64,000 bases of DNA, taken from positions 421,306 through 485,305 of the forward strand of contig NZ_JBANCG010000005.1 of NCBI RefSeq assembly GCF_037026715.1, given 5' to 3'. The notes beneath the pieces were generated by a model, which had not been told where the DNA came from, did not search any database, and saw only the letters and a program-made list of their open reading frames with translations. The DNA comes from Breoghania sp037026715. GTDB lineage: Bacteria; Pseudomonadota; Alphaproteobacteria; Rhizobiales; Stappiaceae. Positions 53,706 through 61,475 of the stretch are shown piece by piece; position 1 is the stretch's first letter, and each line of letters starts with the position of its first letter. The position numbers and the translations under genes are program-made.

Positions 53706-54239
53706 GTGACGAGCGATCATCGCCTCGCGGCAATCGCCGCCGAAGACAAGAGTTCGGTTGAACCGCTCTTCGATACCGTAATCGCAAAGCTGCAAGGCGA
53801 AGGACGCTCCATCGCCGGTTTCGTTCAACGCGGCGCTTGCGATGACAGCGGCTGTCGGAACGTGACATCCATGGAGGATGTGGAAACCGGCGAGCGCATT
53901 ACGATCATGCAGGTGCTCGGATCAACCTCCCAAAGCTGCCAACTCGATCCGGACAGGCTCGCGCGGGTGACGGTTCTCGCTCTTGCCCGTCTCCAGACCC
54001 GGCCCGAATTGGCGATCGTCAACCGCTTCGGACGCGCCGAGGCGGAGGGCGGCGGAATGCGTGCCGTCTTCGAGAAGGCGCTCGATCTCGAAATTCCCGT
54101 CCTCACCACGATCAGCCAGGACTACCGCTCCCAATGGAGCGACTACGTCGGAGATCTGTCGTACGCCCTCCTGCCGGCCAGGCCCGATGCGGTTCTGGCC
54201 TGGTGCCGCGATGCCCTTGAACACGCCCAGGCACGTTAA
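53706..54239 (+). CDS. DUF2478 protein, first gene of a molybdenum cofactor operon
   Basis: A 177-residue protein of the DUF2478 family, which resembles the THEP1-like nucleotidase fold and is found near molybdenum-related genes. GFVQRGACDD and the segment ELAIVNRFGRAEAEGGGMR fit the family. Where a P-loop would be expected (residues about 8-18) the sequence reads AAIAAEDKSSV without a GK(T/S) motif. The start is GTG at 53706. It ends four bases before moaA, so the two are translationally coupled. A role in cofactor supply for the reductase is inferred from position. Confidence 0.82.
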   Translation: MTSDHRLAAIAAEDKSSVEPLFDTVIAKLQGEGRSIAGFVQRGACDDSGCRNVTSMEDVETGERITIMQVLGSTSQSCQLDPDRLARVTVLALARLQTRPELAIVNRFGRAEAEGGGMRAVFEKALDLEIPVLTTISQDYRSQWSDYVGDLSYALLPARPDAVLAWCRDALEHAQAR

Positions 54240-54243
54240 CAGC

Positions 54244-55281
54244 ATGTCCCAAGATCAAGTTTCCGTTCCACCAGCCGCCCCCAAGGGTCCTCTTCTGACC
54301 GACAGCTTCGGCCGGACGATGACCTACCTGCGCCTTTCGGTCACCGACCGCTGTGATCTGCGCTGCGTCTACTGCATGGCGGAGCACATGCGCTTCGTGT
54401 CCCACCGCGACCTGTTGACACTTGAAGAACTGTACCGGCTGTCGGCCGTCTTCATGCGGCACGGCGTGCGCAAGATCCGCATCACGGGCGGAGAACCCCT
54501 TGCGCGCAAGAACGTGATGTGTCTTTTCGAGATGCTTTCCAACCACATCGGCACCGGAGAACTCGGCGAGCTCGTCCTGACCACGAACGGCACGCAACTG
54601 CCGCGCTTTGCCGGCAAGCTTCGCGAATTCGGCGTTCGCCGGATCAACGTATCACTCGACAGCCTCGATCCTGACCGATACCGGACCTTGACTCGCGGCG
54701 GCGATGTCCGGAAGGCTCTCTCCGGCCTGGAGGCCGCCCAGGAGGCGGGTCTGAAGATCAAGCTCAACTCGGTCGCCATGCGCGGCGAATTCGAGCAGGA
54801 GGTCGACCATCTGATCGAATTCGCCCACAGCCGCGGCATGGACCTGACCCTCATAGAGGAAATGCCGCTGGGCGACGTCCATCACGACCGGGCCAAGAGT
54901 TTTCTCTCCCTCCAGAAGGTCAGGAGCGACCTGGAACGGCGCTGGACACTCTCGCCGCTCGAAGACAAGACGGGCGGCCCCGCGCGTTACGTCCGTGTGG
55001 AAGAGACAGGCGGCAGGCTTGGCTTTATCACCCCGCTTTCGTGTGATTTCTGTGCCGGCTGCAACCGGCTTCGGGTAAGCTGCACGGGCGAGTTGTTTAC
55101 TTGCCTGGGCAAGGACAGTTCCGTAAGCCTGCGTGAAGCCCTGCGCGGCTCTTCCGGGGATGAACTCGTCGAGGCAGAGATCTTCGACGCCATCGCCCGG
55201 AAGCCCGAATGTCACAATCTTTCCGTCGCGACCGAGACCGTGAGCGGCATCGGTCGCCACATGTCCGTCCTTGGAGGCTGA
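54244..55281 (+). CDS. moaA: GTP 3',8-cyclase MoaA
   Basis: MoaA is a radical SAM enzyme that with MoaC turns GTP into cyclic pyranopterin monophosphate, the first step of molybdenum cofactor synthesis. The radical SAM motif CDLRCVYC has Cys37, Cys41 and Cys44. A second cluster site is in CDFCAGCNRLRVSCTGELFT. The C-terminus ends RHMSVLGG, the double-Gly tail needed for GTP binding. Length is 345 residues. Gene order DUF2478-moaA-mogA-torS is close-packed; moaC is not seen nearby. Likely a second, dedicated copy. Confidence 0.94.
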   Translation: MSQDQVSVPPAAPKGPLLTDSFGRTMTYLRLSVTDRCDLRCVYCMAEHMRFVSHRDLLTLEELYRLSAVFMRHGVRKIRITGGEPLARKNVMCLFEMLSNHIGTGELGELVLTTNGTQLPRFAGKLREFGVRRINVSLDSLDPDRYRTLTRGGDVRKALSGLEAAQEAGLKIKLNSVAMRGEFEQEVDHLIEFAHSRGMDLTLIEEMPLGDVHHDRAKSFLSLQKVRSDLERRWTLSPLEDKTGGPARYVRVEETGGRLGFITPLSCDFCAGCNRLRVSCTGELFTCLGKDSSVSLREALRGSSGDELVEAEIFDAIARKPECHNLSVATETVSGIGRHMSVLGG

Positions 55282-55288
55282 GCACCCA

Positions 55289-55810
55289 ATGAAGATCGTC
55301 GTCGTAACCATTTCCGACAGAGCGAGCCGAGGCGAATACGAAGACGTCTCCGGTCCGGCTATCGTCGACTGGCTGGAGAAGGCGATCACGTCCCCTTGCG
55401 AGATCGAGCGAGTCGTCATTCCCGACGGTGAGGAGGTCGTGCGCGACGAGCTCATCCGGCTCGCCGATGTGGTTCATGCCGACATGGTCCTGACGACGGG
55501 AGGAACCGGCCCCTCGCCTCGCGACCAGACGCCGGAGGCGATGAAGGCGGTTCTGGAGAAGGAGCTTCCCGGTTTCGGAGAACTTCTGCGCAAGGTCGGC
55601 CTGGCGCAAACCCCCACATCCATTCTGTCACGCCAGACGGCGGGCACCCGCGGAAAAACGTTCTATCTCAACCTGCCCGGAAAGCCCGCCGCGATCGCGA
55701 TGTCGCTTGATGCGGTCTTCCCTGCCATTCCCTACTGTCTCGACCTCATAGGCGCCGGACGCATCGAGACCGATCCCGCCGTGGTCGTCAGCTTCCGGCC
55801 CAAGGGCTGA
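55289..55810 (+). CDS. mogA: Molybdopterin adenylyltransferase MogA/MoaB
   Basis: MogA adenylates molybdopterin before molybdate insertion. The 173-residue protein has the motif LTTGGTGPSPRDQTPEA and the C-terminal NLPGKPAAIAMSLD, both hallmarks of the MogA/MoaB fold. Start at 55289 (MKIVVVTISDRASRGEYE) lies seven bases after moaA, and the first codon of torS follows its stop after eight bases. An E. coli-style MogA rather than MoaB is my reading; the two are hard to separate from sequence alone. Confidence 0.9.
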   Translation: MKIVVVTISDRASRGEYEDVSGPAIVDWLEKAITSPCEIERVVIPDGEEVVRDELIRLADVVHADMVLTTGGTGPSPRDQTPEAMKAVLEKELPGFGELLRKVGLAQTPTSILSRQTAGTRGKTFYLNLPGKPAAIAMSLDAVFPAIPYCLDLIGAGRIETDPAVVVSFRPKG

Positions 55811-55818
55811 CGGAGCAA

Positions 55819-58629
55819 ATGGCGAAAGCCAGGGATGGCAAGCAGCGCCGGCGGGAGCGCCTTTTAGATCGGATTTCAATCGCCAAGGGGATCAAGTTCC
55901 TCTTCGGCGTCGCGATCCTGATCATGATTGGCGCAACCCTTGCCGGTGTCGCCGTCTCATGGCGCCAACTCATCGATGCCAGGCGCATCGTCGATCTGGT
56001 TGCCCTGGACCGGACACTCTTCGTTGCCGCCAACGAGACGCGCGGCGAAATCGGAAAAGTCGGCGTCGCTCTGCTCTCCACCCAACAGGCCGAGAAGCCC
56101 GTCGATGATGCGCTCCATCGCGTCAACAAGATCCATCAGCTTGTCTATCAGGGCGTGGAGAAAGGCAACTTCACGAACCGGCTCGAAGACCTTGCTACAC
56201 TGACACGCACCCGAAACAGTCAGTTGGCCAACGTGCCCGCCGTTCGGCAACAGGCGGCGTTGCCAATTGACCGACGTGATATCGCACGGATCGAGGACTG
56301 GCGGCAGTCGATTTACGGCATGGCGAATGCCTACGTGAACACCTCCGTCCATGTGGGCACGGTCATCAATGCCCTCAATCCGGCGCTGGCCGAGCTTGTC
56401 TCTATCCGCGAGATGTCCTTTGCCGTCCGCGACAGGTATTCCCGCCAATGCTCCGACTTCAGACGTTCCGTCCAACGCGACATCGCGCTGACGCAAGCCG
56501 AGCGGGATGGCTGGCAGCAGGATATCGGGGCCTACAGGGAACTGTGGGCGCGCATGCTGGTCACGGCATCCCATCTTCCCCAGTATCCCGAACTCATCGA
56601 GGCCGTGCGCAACGGGCAGGCAAGGACGGCCGAGACCCAGCGCAGGATGAGTGCCGTACTGGCCGGCCTTTCCGGGAACGGACACCGCGGTCCGGAACCG
56701 GGAAACTGGGCCGACAACTGCTTCGACGTATACAGCTCGATCATCGGCATCGGCCATGTCGCGCTCGATCTGGCGCGCAAGAATGCGGAAGCGGGACAGA
56801 CGAGAGCTCTCATGGAAGGCGGCCTGTGGACGCTCTCGCTGGTCCTTGTGCTCCTGTTCAGCTATGTCGCGTCCGCTTTCCTGCGCGACCGTTTCTCATT
56901 CCCGATGGCCGCGATCACCTCCTCGATCAAGAGACTGGAAACGGGCGACTACCAGACGCCGGTCTCAGTTTCCCGCTACCGGGATGAGCCCGGTGCCATC
57001 GGCGCCACGCTTGAGGGCCTGCGCCGAAAAGTGCTCAAGGCAGAGCACCTGCGCCGGCATCTGGATCAGTTGCGAGACGAACTCGTTGATCACGCCAGGG
57101 AGGCCAATCGGGCAAAATCGCTGTTTCTGGCAACCATCAGCCACGAGATCCGAACGCCGCTCAACGGCGTTCTGGGCACGGTTCAACTGCTCAAGGAAAG
57201 TCCGCTCAACCCGGAACAAAGGCGCTGGATTGAGGCGCTGGAGAAGTCCGGGCAGCTGTTGAGGGACCTTGTCACCGATGTCCTGGACTATTCCCGCATC
57301 GAAGCGGGCAAGTTCTCCCTGGAACACCGGGCTTTCAGCCTGCGCGAACAGATCGGTGTCGTCGAGGCGACCGTCGCCTCATATGCCCACCAGAAGGGGC
57401 TCGCCTACACATCGCGAGTTGACCCGAACGTTCCCGATCTCTTGATGGGGGACGCCGCCAAGATCGGTCAAATCCTCCTCAATCTGCTCGGAAACGCGGT
57501 CAAGTTCACCGAAACGGGGTCCGTCGCCCTGCAGGTGGATCTCGCTCCCTCAGGCCGTACGCCCGACCATCCCAGCATCCGGTTCGTCGTTACCGATACC
57601 GGTATCGGCATTGCGCCGGCAAAACGCGACATTCTCTTCGATCCCTTCACCCAGGCCGACGGCACGGTGTCGCGTCGCTTCGGCGGCTCCGGCCTCGGGC
57701 TCGCAATATGCAAGAGCCTGCTGCAGATGATGGGCGGACACATAGACTTCGAATGCCCTCCTGCCGGCGGCACGGTCTTCACCGTTCACATACCGATGGA
57801 AGTCGCGCTTGCTCGCGACGCCGACGTCGAAGAAGCGCCAGTCGCCAGAACCCTGCCCAGCCTGATGATCCTTGTTGCCGAGGACAATCCGGTCAATGCA
57901 ATGATCGCGGAGGAATTCTTGCGGCGCGGGGGCCATCAGGTCACCGTCGCAGGAGACGGGATTGCGGCGATCGAAGCGGCGGCCGACACCGACTTCGACA
58001 TTATCCTGATGGACCTCTCGATGCCCCGGATCGATGGTATCGAAACGACCCGGAGGATCCGCGCACTGGAGCACGAAACACGCCGGATGGTCCCGGTCAT
58101 CGCGCTGAGCGCCGATCTCACCGCAGAGCAAAAGCTCGCCGGCGAACCCGATCTCTTCGATGGTTTTCTCGGCAAGCCCTTCAGGCGGGAAGAACTGGAA
58201 ATGGCGATGGCGCGCGCGATTGGGCTGCTACCACGCCTGAAATCGGCACAACCTATTGAAGATAATGGCAGCATTCTCATCCAGCATGCGAGGGATCTCG
58301 GGGTCGACTGGGCCTACAAGATCGTCCAGCTGTACATCACCGAAACGCCGCATGTGGCGGAAGGCTTGAACCTGGCGTTGCGCATGGGCGACCTGCAGGC
58401 GATCGCCGACATCGCACACCGCATCCGGGGCGGTGCAAGCCACGTGGGAGCGCAAAAGATTGCCGAATACGCACAGGCCGCCGAACGGGCGTCCGAAGCG
58501 GGCGATCAGGCGCTGGCCCGTCGCGCCGTCGCCACCCTGCTTCTCGTCCTTGATGACGAATTGAGAGCGTTTTCCGAACAGGCCAATCGCGAGCTGAAAA
58601 GCGTGGCGAACACGAACGCGACGGGTTGA
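55819..58629 (+). CDS. torS: TorS-type tripartite hybrid histidine kinase
   Basis: A 936-residue membrane sensor kinase. Helix 1 is at about 26-47. A periplasmic helical domain of about 285 residues follows (to 330), then helix 2 at about 334-357 and HAMP. The HisKA site is His442 (ISHEIRTPLNG), and the ATPase has NLLGNAVKF, DTGIGIA and FGGSGLGLAIC. The receiver Asp is 732 (LMDLSMPRIDG). The HPt His is 867 (IAHRIRGGASHVGA). This full phosphorelay with a large helical periplasmic domain is the TorS architecture for TMAO or DMSO sensing. It lies in one operon with the cofactor genes; torR is convergent. Confidence 0.92.
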   Translation: MAKARDGKQRRRERLLDRISIAKGIKFLFGVAILIMIGATLAGVAVSWRQLIDARRIVDLVALDRTLFVAANETRGEIGKVGVALLSTQQAEKPVDDALHRVNKIHQLVYQGVEKGNFTNRLEDLATLTRTRNSQLANVPAVRQQAALPIDRRDIARIEDWRQSIYGMANAYVNTSVHVGTVINALNPALAELVSIREMSFAVRDRYSRQCSDFRRSVQRDIALTQAERDGWQQDIGAYRELWARMLVTASHLPQYPELIEAVRNGQARTAETQRRMSAVLAGLSGNGHRGPEPGNWADNCFDVYSSIIGIGHVALDLARKNAEAGQTRALMEGGLWTLSLVLVLLFSYVASAFLRDRFSFPMAAITSSIKRLETGDYQTPVSVSRYRDEPGAIGATLEGLRRKVLKAEHLRRHLDQLRDELVDHAREANRAKSLFLATISHEIRTPLNGVLGTVQLLKESPLNPEQRRWIEALEKSGQLLRDLVTDVLDYSRIEAGKFSLEHRAFSLREQIGVVEATVASYAHQKGLAYTSRVDPNVPDLLMGDAAKIGQILLNLLGNAVKFTETGSVALQVDLAPSGRTPDHPSIRFVVTDTGIGIAPAKRDILFDPFTQADGTVSRRFGGSGLGLAICKSLLQMMGGHIDFECPPAGGTVFTVHIPMEVALARDADVEEAPVARTLPSLMILVAEDNPVNAMIAEEFLRRGGHQVTVAGDGIAAIEAAADTDFDIILMDLSMPRIDGIETTRRIRALEHETRRMVPVIALSADLTAEQKLAGEPDLFDGFLGKPFRREELEMAMARAIGLLPRLKSAQPIEDNGSILIQHARDLGVDWAYKIVQLYITETPHVAEGLNLALRMGDLQAIADIAHRIRGGASHVGAQKIAEYAQAAERASEAGDQALARRAVATLLLVLDDELRAFSEQANRELKSVANTNATG

Positions 58630-58684
58630 ACGAGAACGGGAACGGTTCGCCATCCCCCCGCTCGTTGCGCTCCGAAAGAATGCC

Positions 58685-59410
58685 TCACGTAACGGGTTCC
58701 GTGAACACGTAACCGATACCGTATTCGGTCGCGATGAGACTGGGCCGGCCCGGTTCCGGCTCGATCTTTCGCCTGAGCCGGCTGATCAGGACATCGATCG
58801 TGCGGTCGTTGGGGTTCCATTCACGATCGGTCACGGATGCGATGAGTTCGTCCCGGCTCATGATCTTGCCCGGATACCGCGTCAAAGCTGCCAGCAGATC
58901 GAACTCCCCATGGGTCAGGCGGCTTGACTCGCCGGCCGGAGACGTCAGCCGATGGGATTCAAGGTCGAGTGTCCATCCGGCAAAACGGCGGACGCCGACC
59001 CGATCCGCCTTGGCGTCAGTGCGCGTGCGCCGCAGCACGCTGTTTACCCGCGCAAGCAACTCCCGGGTGGAGAATGGTTTCGTTACGTAATCATCCGCGC
59101 CCAATTCGAGTCCGACAACCCTGTCGATTTCGTCCGAACGGGACGTAACCAGGATGACCGCCGCGTCCGTACGATCCCGGATCTCGCGCATGAGTGTCAA
59201 TCCGTCGCAGTCGGGCAATTTGATGTCGAGAAGGAAGAGATCGATCCGCTCGCGGTCCACGAGACGGCGGAACGCATCGGCGCTATCCGCCGTAAACACA
59301 AGGAATCCTGCGGTCTCGAAGTAGGCCTTGAGTGTCTCCTGGATAGTTGGCTCATCGTCGACGACGGCAATCCGGACCCCGAGGGAATTGCTTGCGGGTA
59401 CTGCTCGCAT
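58685..59410 (-). CDS. torR: TorR-type response regulator
   Basis: A 241-residue OmpR/PhoB-family transcription factor. The receiver domain has Asp18, Asp19 and the phospho-acceptor Asp62 (LLDIKLPDCDG), then Lys in DDYVTKPF. The C-terminal winged helix ends in RTIDVLISRLRRKIEPEPGR and EYGIGYVF. It lies between torS (convergent) and torC (divergent), as expected for the partner of TorS. Its own leader contains the first of three direct repeats, so autoregulation is likely. Confidence 0.92.
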   Translation of the reverse strand: MRAVPASNSLGVRIAVVDDEPTIQETLKAYFETAGFLVFTADSADAFRRLVDRERIDLFLLDIKLPDCDGLTLMREIRDRTDAAVILVTSRSDEIDRVVGLELGADDYVTKPFSTRELLARVNSVLRRTRTDAKADRVGVRRFAGWTLDLESHRLTSPAGESSRLTHGEFDLLAALTRYPGKIMSRDELIASVTDREWNPNDRTIDVLISRLRRKIEPEPGRPSLIATEYGIGYVFTEPVT

Positions 59411-59425
59411 GGGCCTGTCTCATTT

Positions 59426-59478
59426 CGTTTACAACTTCACGACCTTCGTTAAAGATCGTCGCAACCTCCCTTTACAAC
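59426..59478. promoter_or_regulatory. Three direct repeats, probable TorR-type binding sites
   Basis: CGTTTACAAC (59426-59435), CGTTAAAGAT (59447-59456) and CCTTTACAAC (59469-59478) lie head to tail in the 127-base torR-torC gap. Their starts are 21 and 22 bp apart, two helical turns, so all sites face one side of the DNA. OmpR-family regulators bind such repeats. The first site is only 16 bases from the torR ATG, in line with autoregulation. The third lies near the expected -35 area of torC. Confidence 0.65.
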
Positions 59479-59537
59479 ATCCGGACACGGTCCCCCTACA
59501 CCTAATTGTGATCACCGTACGGACTGTCGGGGACCAG

Positions 59538-60710
59538 ATGAAAAAACTCCTAAGAGCGGTTGGCCGCTTCATGAAACGTCCCGTCGCCATCGCCGGCGCC
59601 GGTGTCTTCGCCGTGGTTGGCATTGCCGTCGGTGTTGTCGGCTACATCGGCTTCCACACCGCCCTTGAACTGACAAATTCCACGGAATTCTGCATCAGCT
59701 GCCACACGATGGCGGATAACAATTTCGAGGAATACAAGACCACCATTCACTACACGAATCCCGTAGGCGTGCGGGCGAGCTGCCCGGATTGCCATGTCCC
59801 GAAGTCCGGCTGGCCCCTCTACAAGGCGAAGATCCTGGCGGCACGCGACGTCTGGGGTGAGCTCACCGGCACGATCGATACGCGGGAAAAGTTCGAGCAG
59901 GAAAGACTGCGCCTGGCAAAGATCGTGTGGGCCGAAATGAAGGCCAACGATTCGGCCCAATGCCGCAGCTGTCATTCCTTTGAGGCGATGGACTTCGAAC
60001 ATCAGACCCCGAAGGCGTCGAAGATGATGCAGAAGGCGATGAAGGACGGCGATACCTGCATCGACTGCCACAAGGGCATCGCCCACCACCTGCCCGACAT
60101 GTCAAGCGGTTACAAATCGCTGTTTAAGACCATCGTCGCGGACGCGCCGGACCACCGCAGCGCCGACACCCTCTACGCCTTCTCCACGACCAAGCTCTAC
60201 GGCGACAAGCCGACAGGAGACGGCGACCGCGCGGCTGGCAACATCCTCCCGCTGACCGAAGTTCACGTCGCCGAACGCGACGGCGACTGGATCAAGGTCC
60301 GGATCGACGGCTGGATGCAGGAAGGCATGGAACGCGTTCTGGTCAAGGAGATGGGCCGCAGGCTGTTCCTTGCGACGGTCACGCAGGATATGGCCGACAA
60401 GGCCAAAGTCATCGAGACGAAGACCGATCCCGATACCGACCTGAACTGGAAGGAAGGCGAGATCACCGTCTGGACAAAGGCCGATGCCTTCACCTCCGAC
60501 AAGAGCGGCCTGATGAACTACGGCGAAGAGATGTACAGCGCCGCATGCGGGGCATGCCACAGCGCGGCGGCACCCGACCATTTCCTGGCCAATCAGTGGA
60601 TGGGCATCGTCAAGGACATGAAGGGCAACACGGCGCTGGGAGCCGAGGAAGTCCGCTTCCTTCAGAACTACCTGCAGCTCCACGCCAAGGACATGCCCAA
60701 GCAGAGCTGA
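59538..60710 (+). CDS. torC: Pentahaem c-type cytochrome TorC
   Basis: A membrane-anchored cytochrome that passes electrons from quinol to the periplasmic reductase. The N-terminal helix (about 15-38) is an uncleaved anchor. Five haem motifs are present: CISCH (52-56), CPDCH (82-86), CRSCH (142-146), CIDCH (174-178) and CGACH (337-341). The first four form the NapC/NrfH-like domain; the fifth belongs to the C-terminal TorC-specific domain, which in E. coli also contacts TorS. 390 residues. Start ATG 59538 (MKKLLRAVGRFMKRPVAIAG) gives the anchor; the longer frame from 59328 lies in torR. Confidence 0.95.
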   Translation: MKKLLRAVGRFMKRPVAIAGAGVFAVVGIAVGVVGYIGFHTALELTNSTEFCISCHTMADNNFEEYKTTIHYTNPVGVRASCPDCHVPKSGWPLYKAKILAARDVWGELTGTIDTREKFEQERLRLAKIVWAEMKANDSAQCRSCHSFEAMDFEHQTPKASKMMQKAMKDGDTCIDCHKGIAHHLPDMSSGYKSLFKTIVADAPDHRSADTLYAFSTTKLYGDKPTGDGDRAAGNILPLTEVHVAERDGDWIKVRIDGWMQEGMERVLVKEMGRRLFLATVTQDMADKAKVIETKTDPDTDLNWKEGEITVWTKADAFTSDKSGLMNYGEEMYSAACGACHSAAAPDHFLANQWMGIVKDMKGNTALGAEEVRFLQNYLQLHAKDMPKQS

Positions 60711-60784
60711 CCTTCTTGCGGATCTCGCCCACTCAGCGCCGGCGAGATCCCCTCCCTTCCCGCCTTTCAAGACCGAGGATCCTC

Positions 60785-61426
60785 ATGAACCACGCCGATA
60801 CCATTCCCGGTCCGCTTTACGCCGAGGCTCTCGCCACTTTGAGCGGAATATTCGGAGCCCCGCTGGACAAGGGCGATGTCGAGAGCATCCATCTGGCACT
60901 GGATCAGGGCCCGCTGGCCGCACTCGCCGCAATTCCCCAGCTCAAGTGCGCGGCGGAGAGCCTGCGTGAACGAGCCCGCAGCTTCGGAGACACGGCGAAA
61001 GCCGAGGTCGAACTCAACAAGGCCTTCTGCCTGCTTTTCCTGGGAGCCGGAGGCCCGAAGTCCGCCCCTCCTTATGAATCTGCCTATGTCGGCAATGGGC
61101 GGCTCTTCCAGGAGCCGGCAGGCATCATGGCCCAATTGCTGCGTCAGCAGGGCCTGGCACCTTCCGCCGACTTCCCCGAAGCGCCGGATCATCTGGTGCT
61201 CGAACTCTCGCTGCTTCAGGAAACGCTGCGACTTGCCGGGCTGACCGAAGAGCAGGCCGATATCGACGTGATCCACAACCTGCACGCGCGCTTGAACGGT
61301 TGGGTTCCCGACTTCGCCGCCGCCTGCGCCTCGTTCGACCGGACAGGCTTTTACGCTGACGCGGCACGCCTCCTCGAGAGCCTCCTGAACCTTCCACTGC
61401 CATGCCCCGAGCCGGCGGCGGCCTGA
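60785..61426 (+). CDS. torD: TorD-family reductase maturation chaperone
   Basis: A 213-residue, all-helical cytoplasmic chaperone of the TorD/DmsD/NarJ family, which protects apo-reductase and helps cofactor insertion before Tat export. Family features are seen in the middle: the AYVGNGRLFQEPAGIMAQLL segment and the ELSLLQETLRLAGL helix, and the HNLHARLNGWVPDFAAAC motif. The start (MNHADTIPGPLYAEAL) is at 60785. It lies between torC and torA, 74 and 49 bases away, so it is probably co-transcribed with both. Confidence 0.92.
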   Translation: MNHADTIPGPLYAEALATLSGIFGAPLDKGDVESIHLALDQGPLAALAAIPQLKCAAESLRERARSFGDTAKAEVELNKAFCLLFLGAGGPKSAPPYESAYVGNGRLFQEPAGIMAQLLRQQGLAPSADFPEAPDHLVLELSLLQETLRLAGLTEEQADIDVIHNLHARLNGWVPDFAAACASFDRTGFYADAARLLESLLNLPLPCPEPAAA

Positions 61427-61475
61427 ACTCCGTCTTGCCGACAAAAGAGCCAACCCAATACTGGGGGAATAAGCA

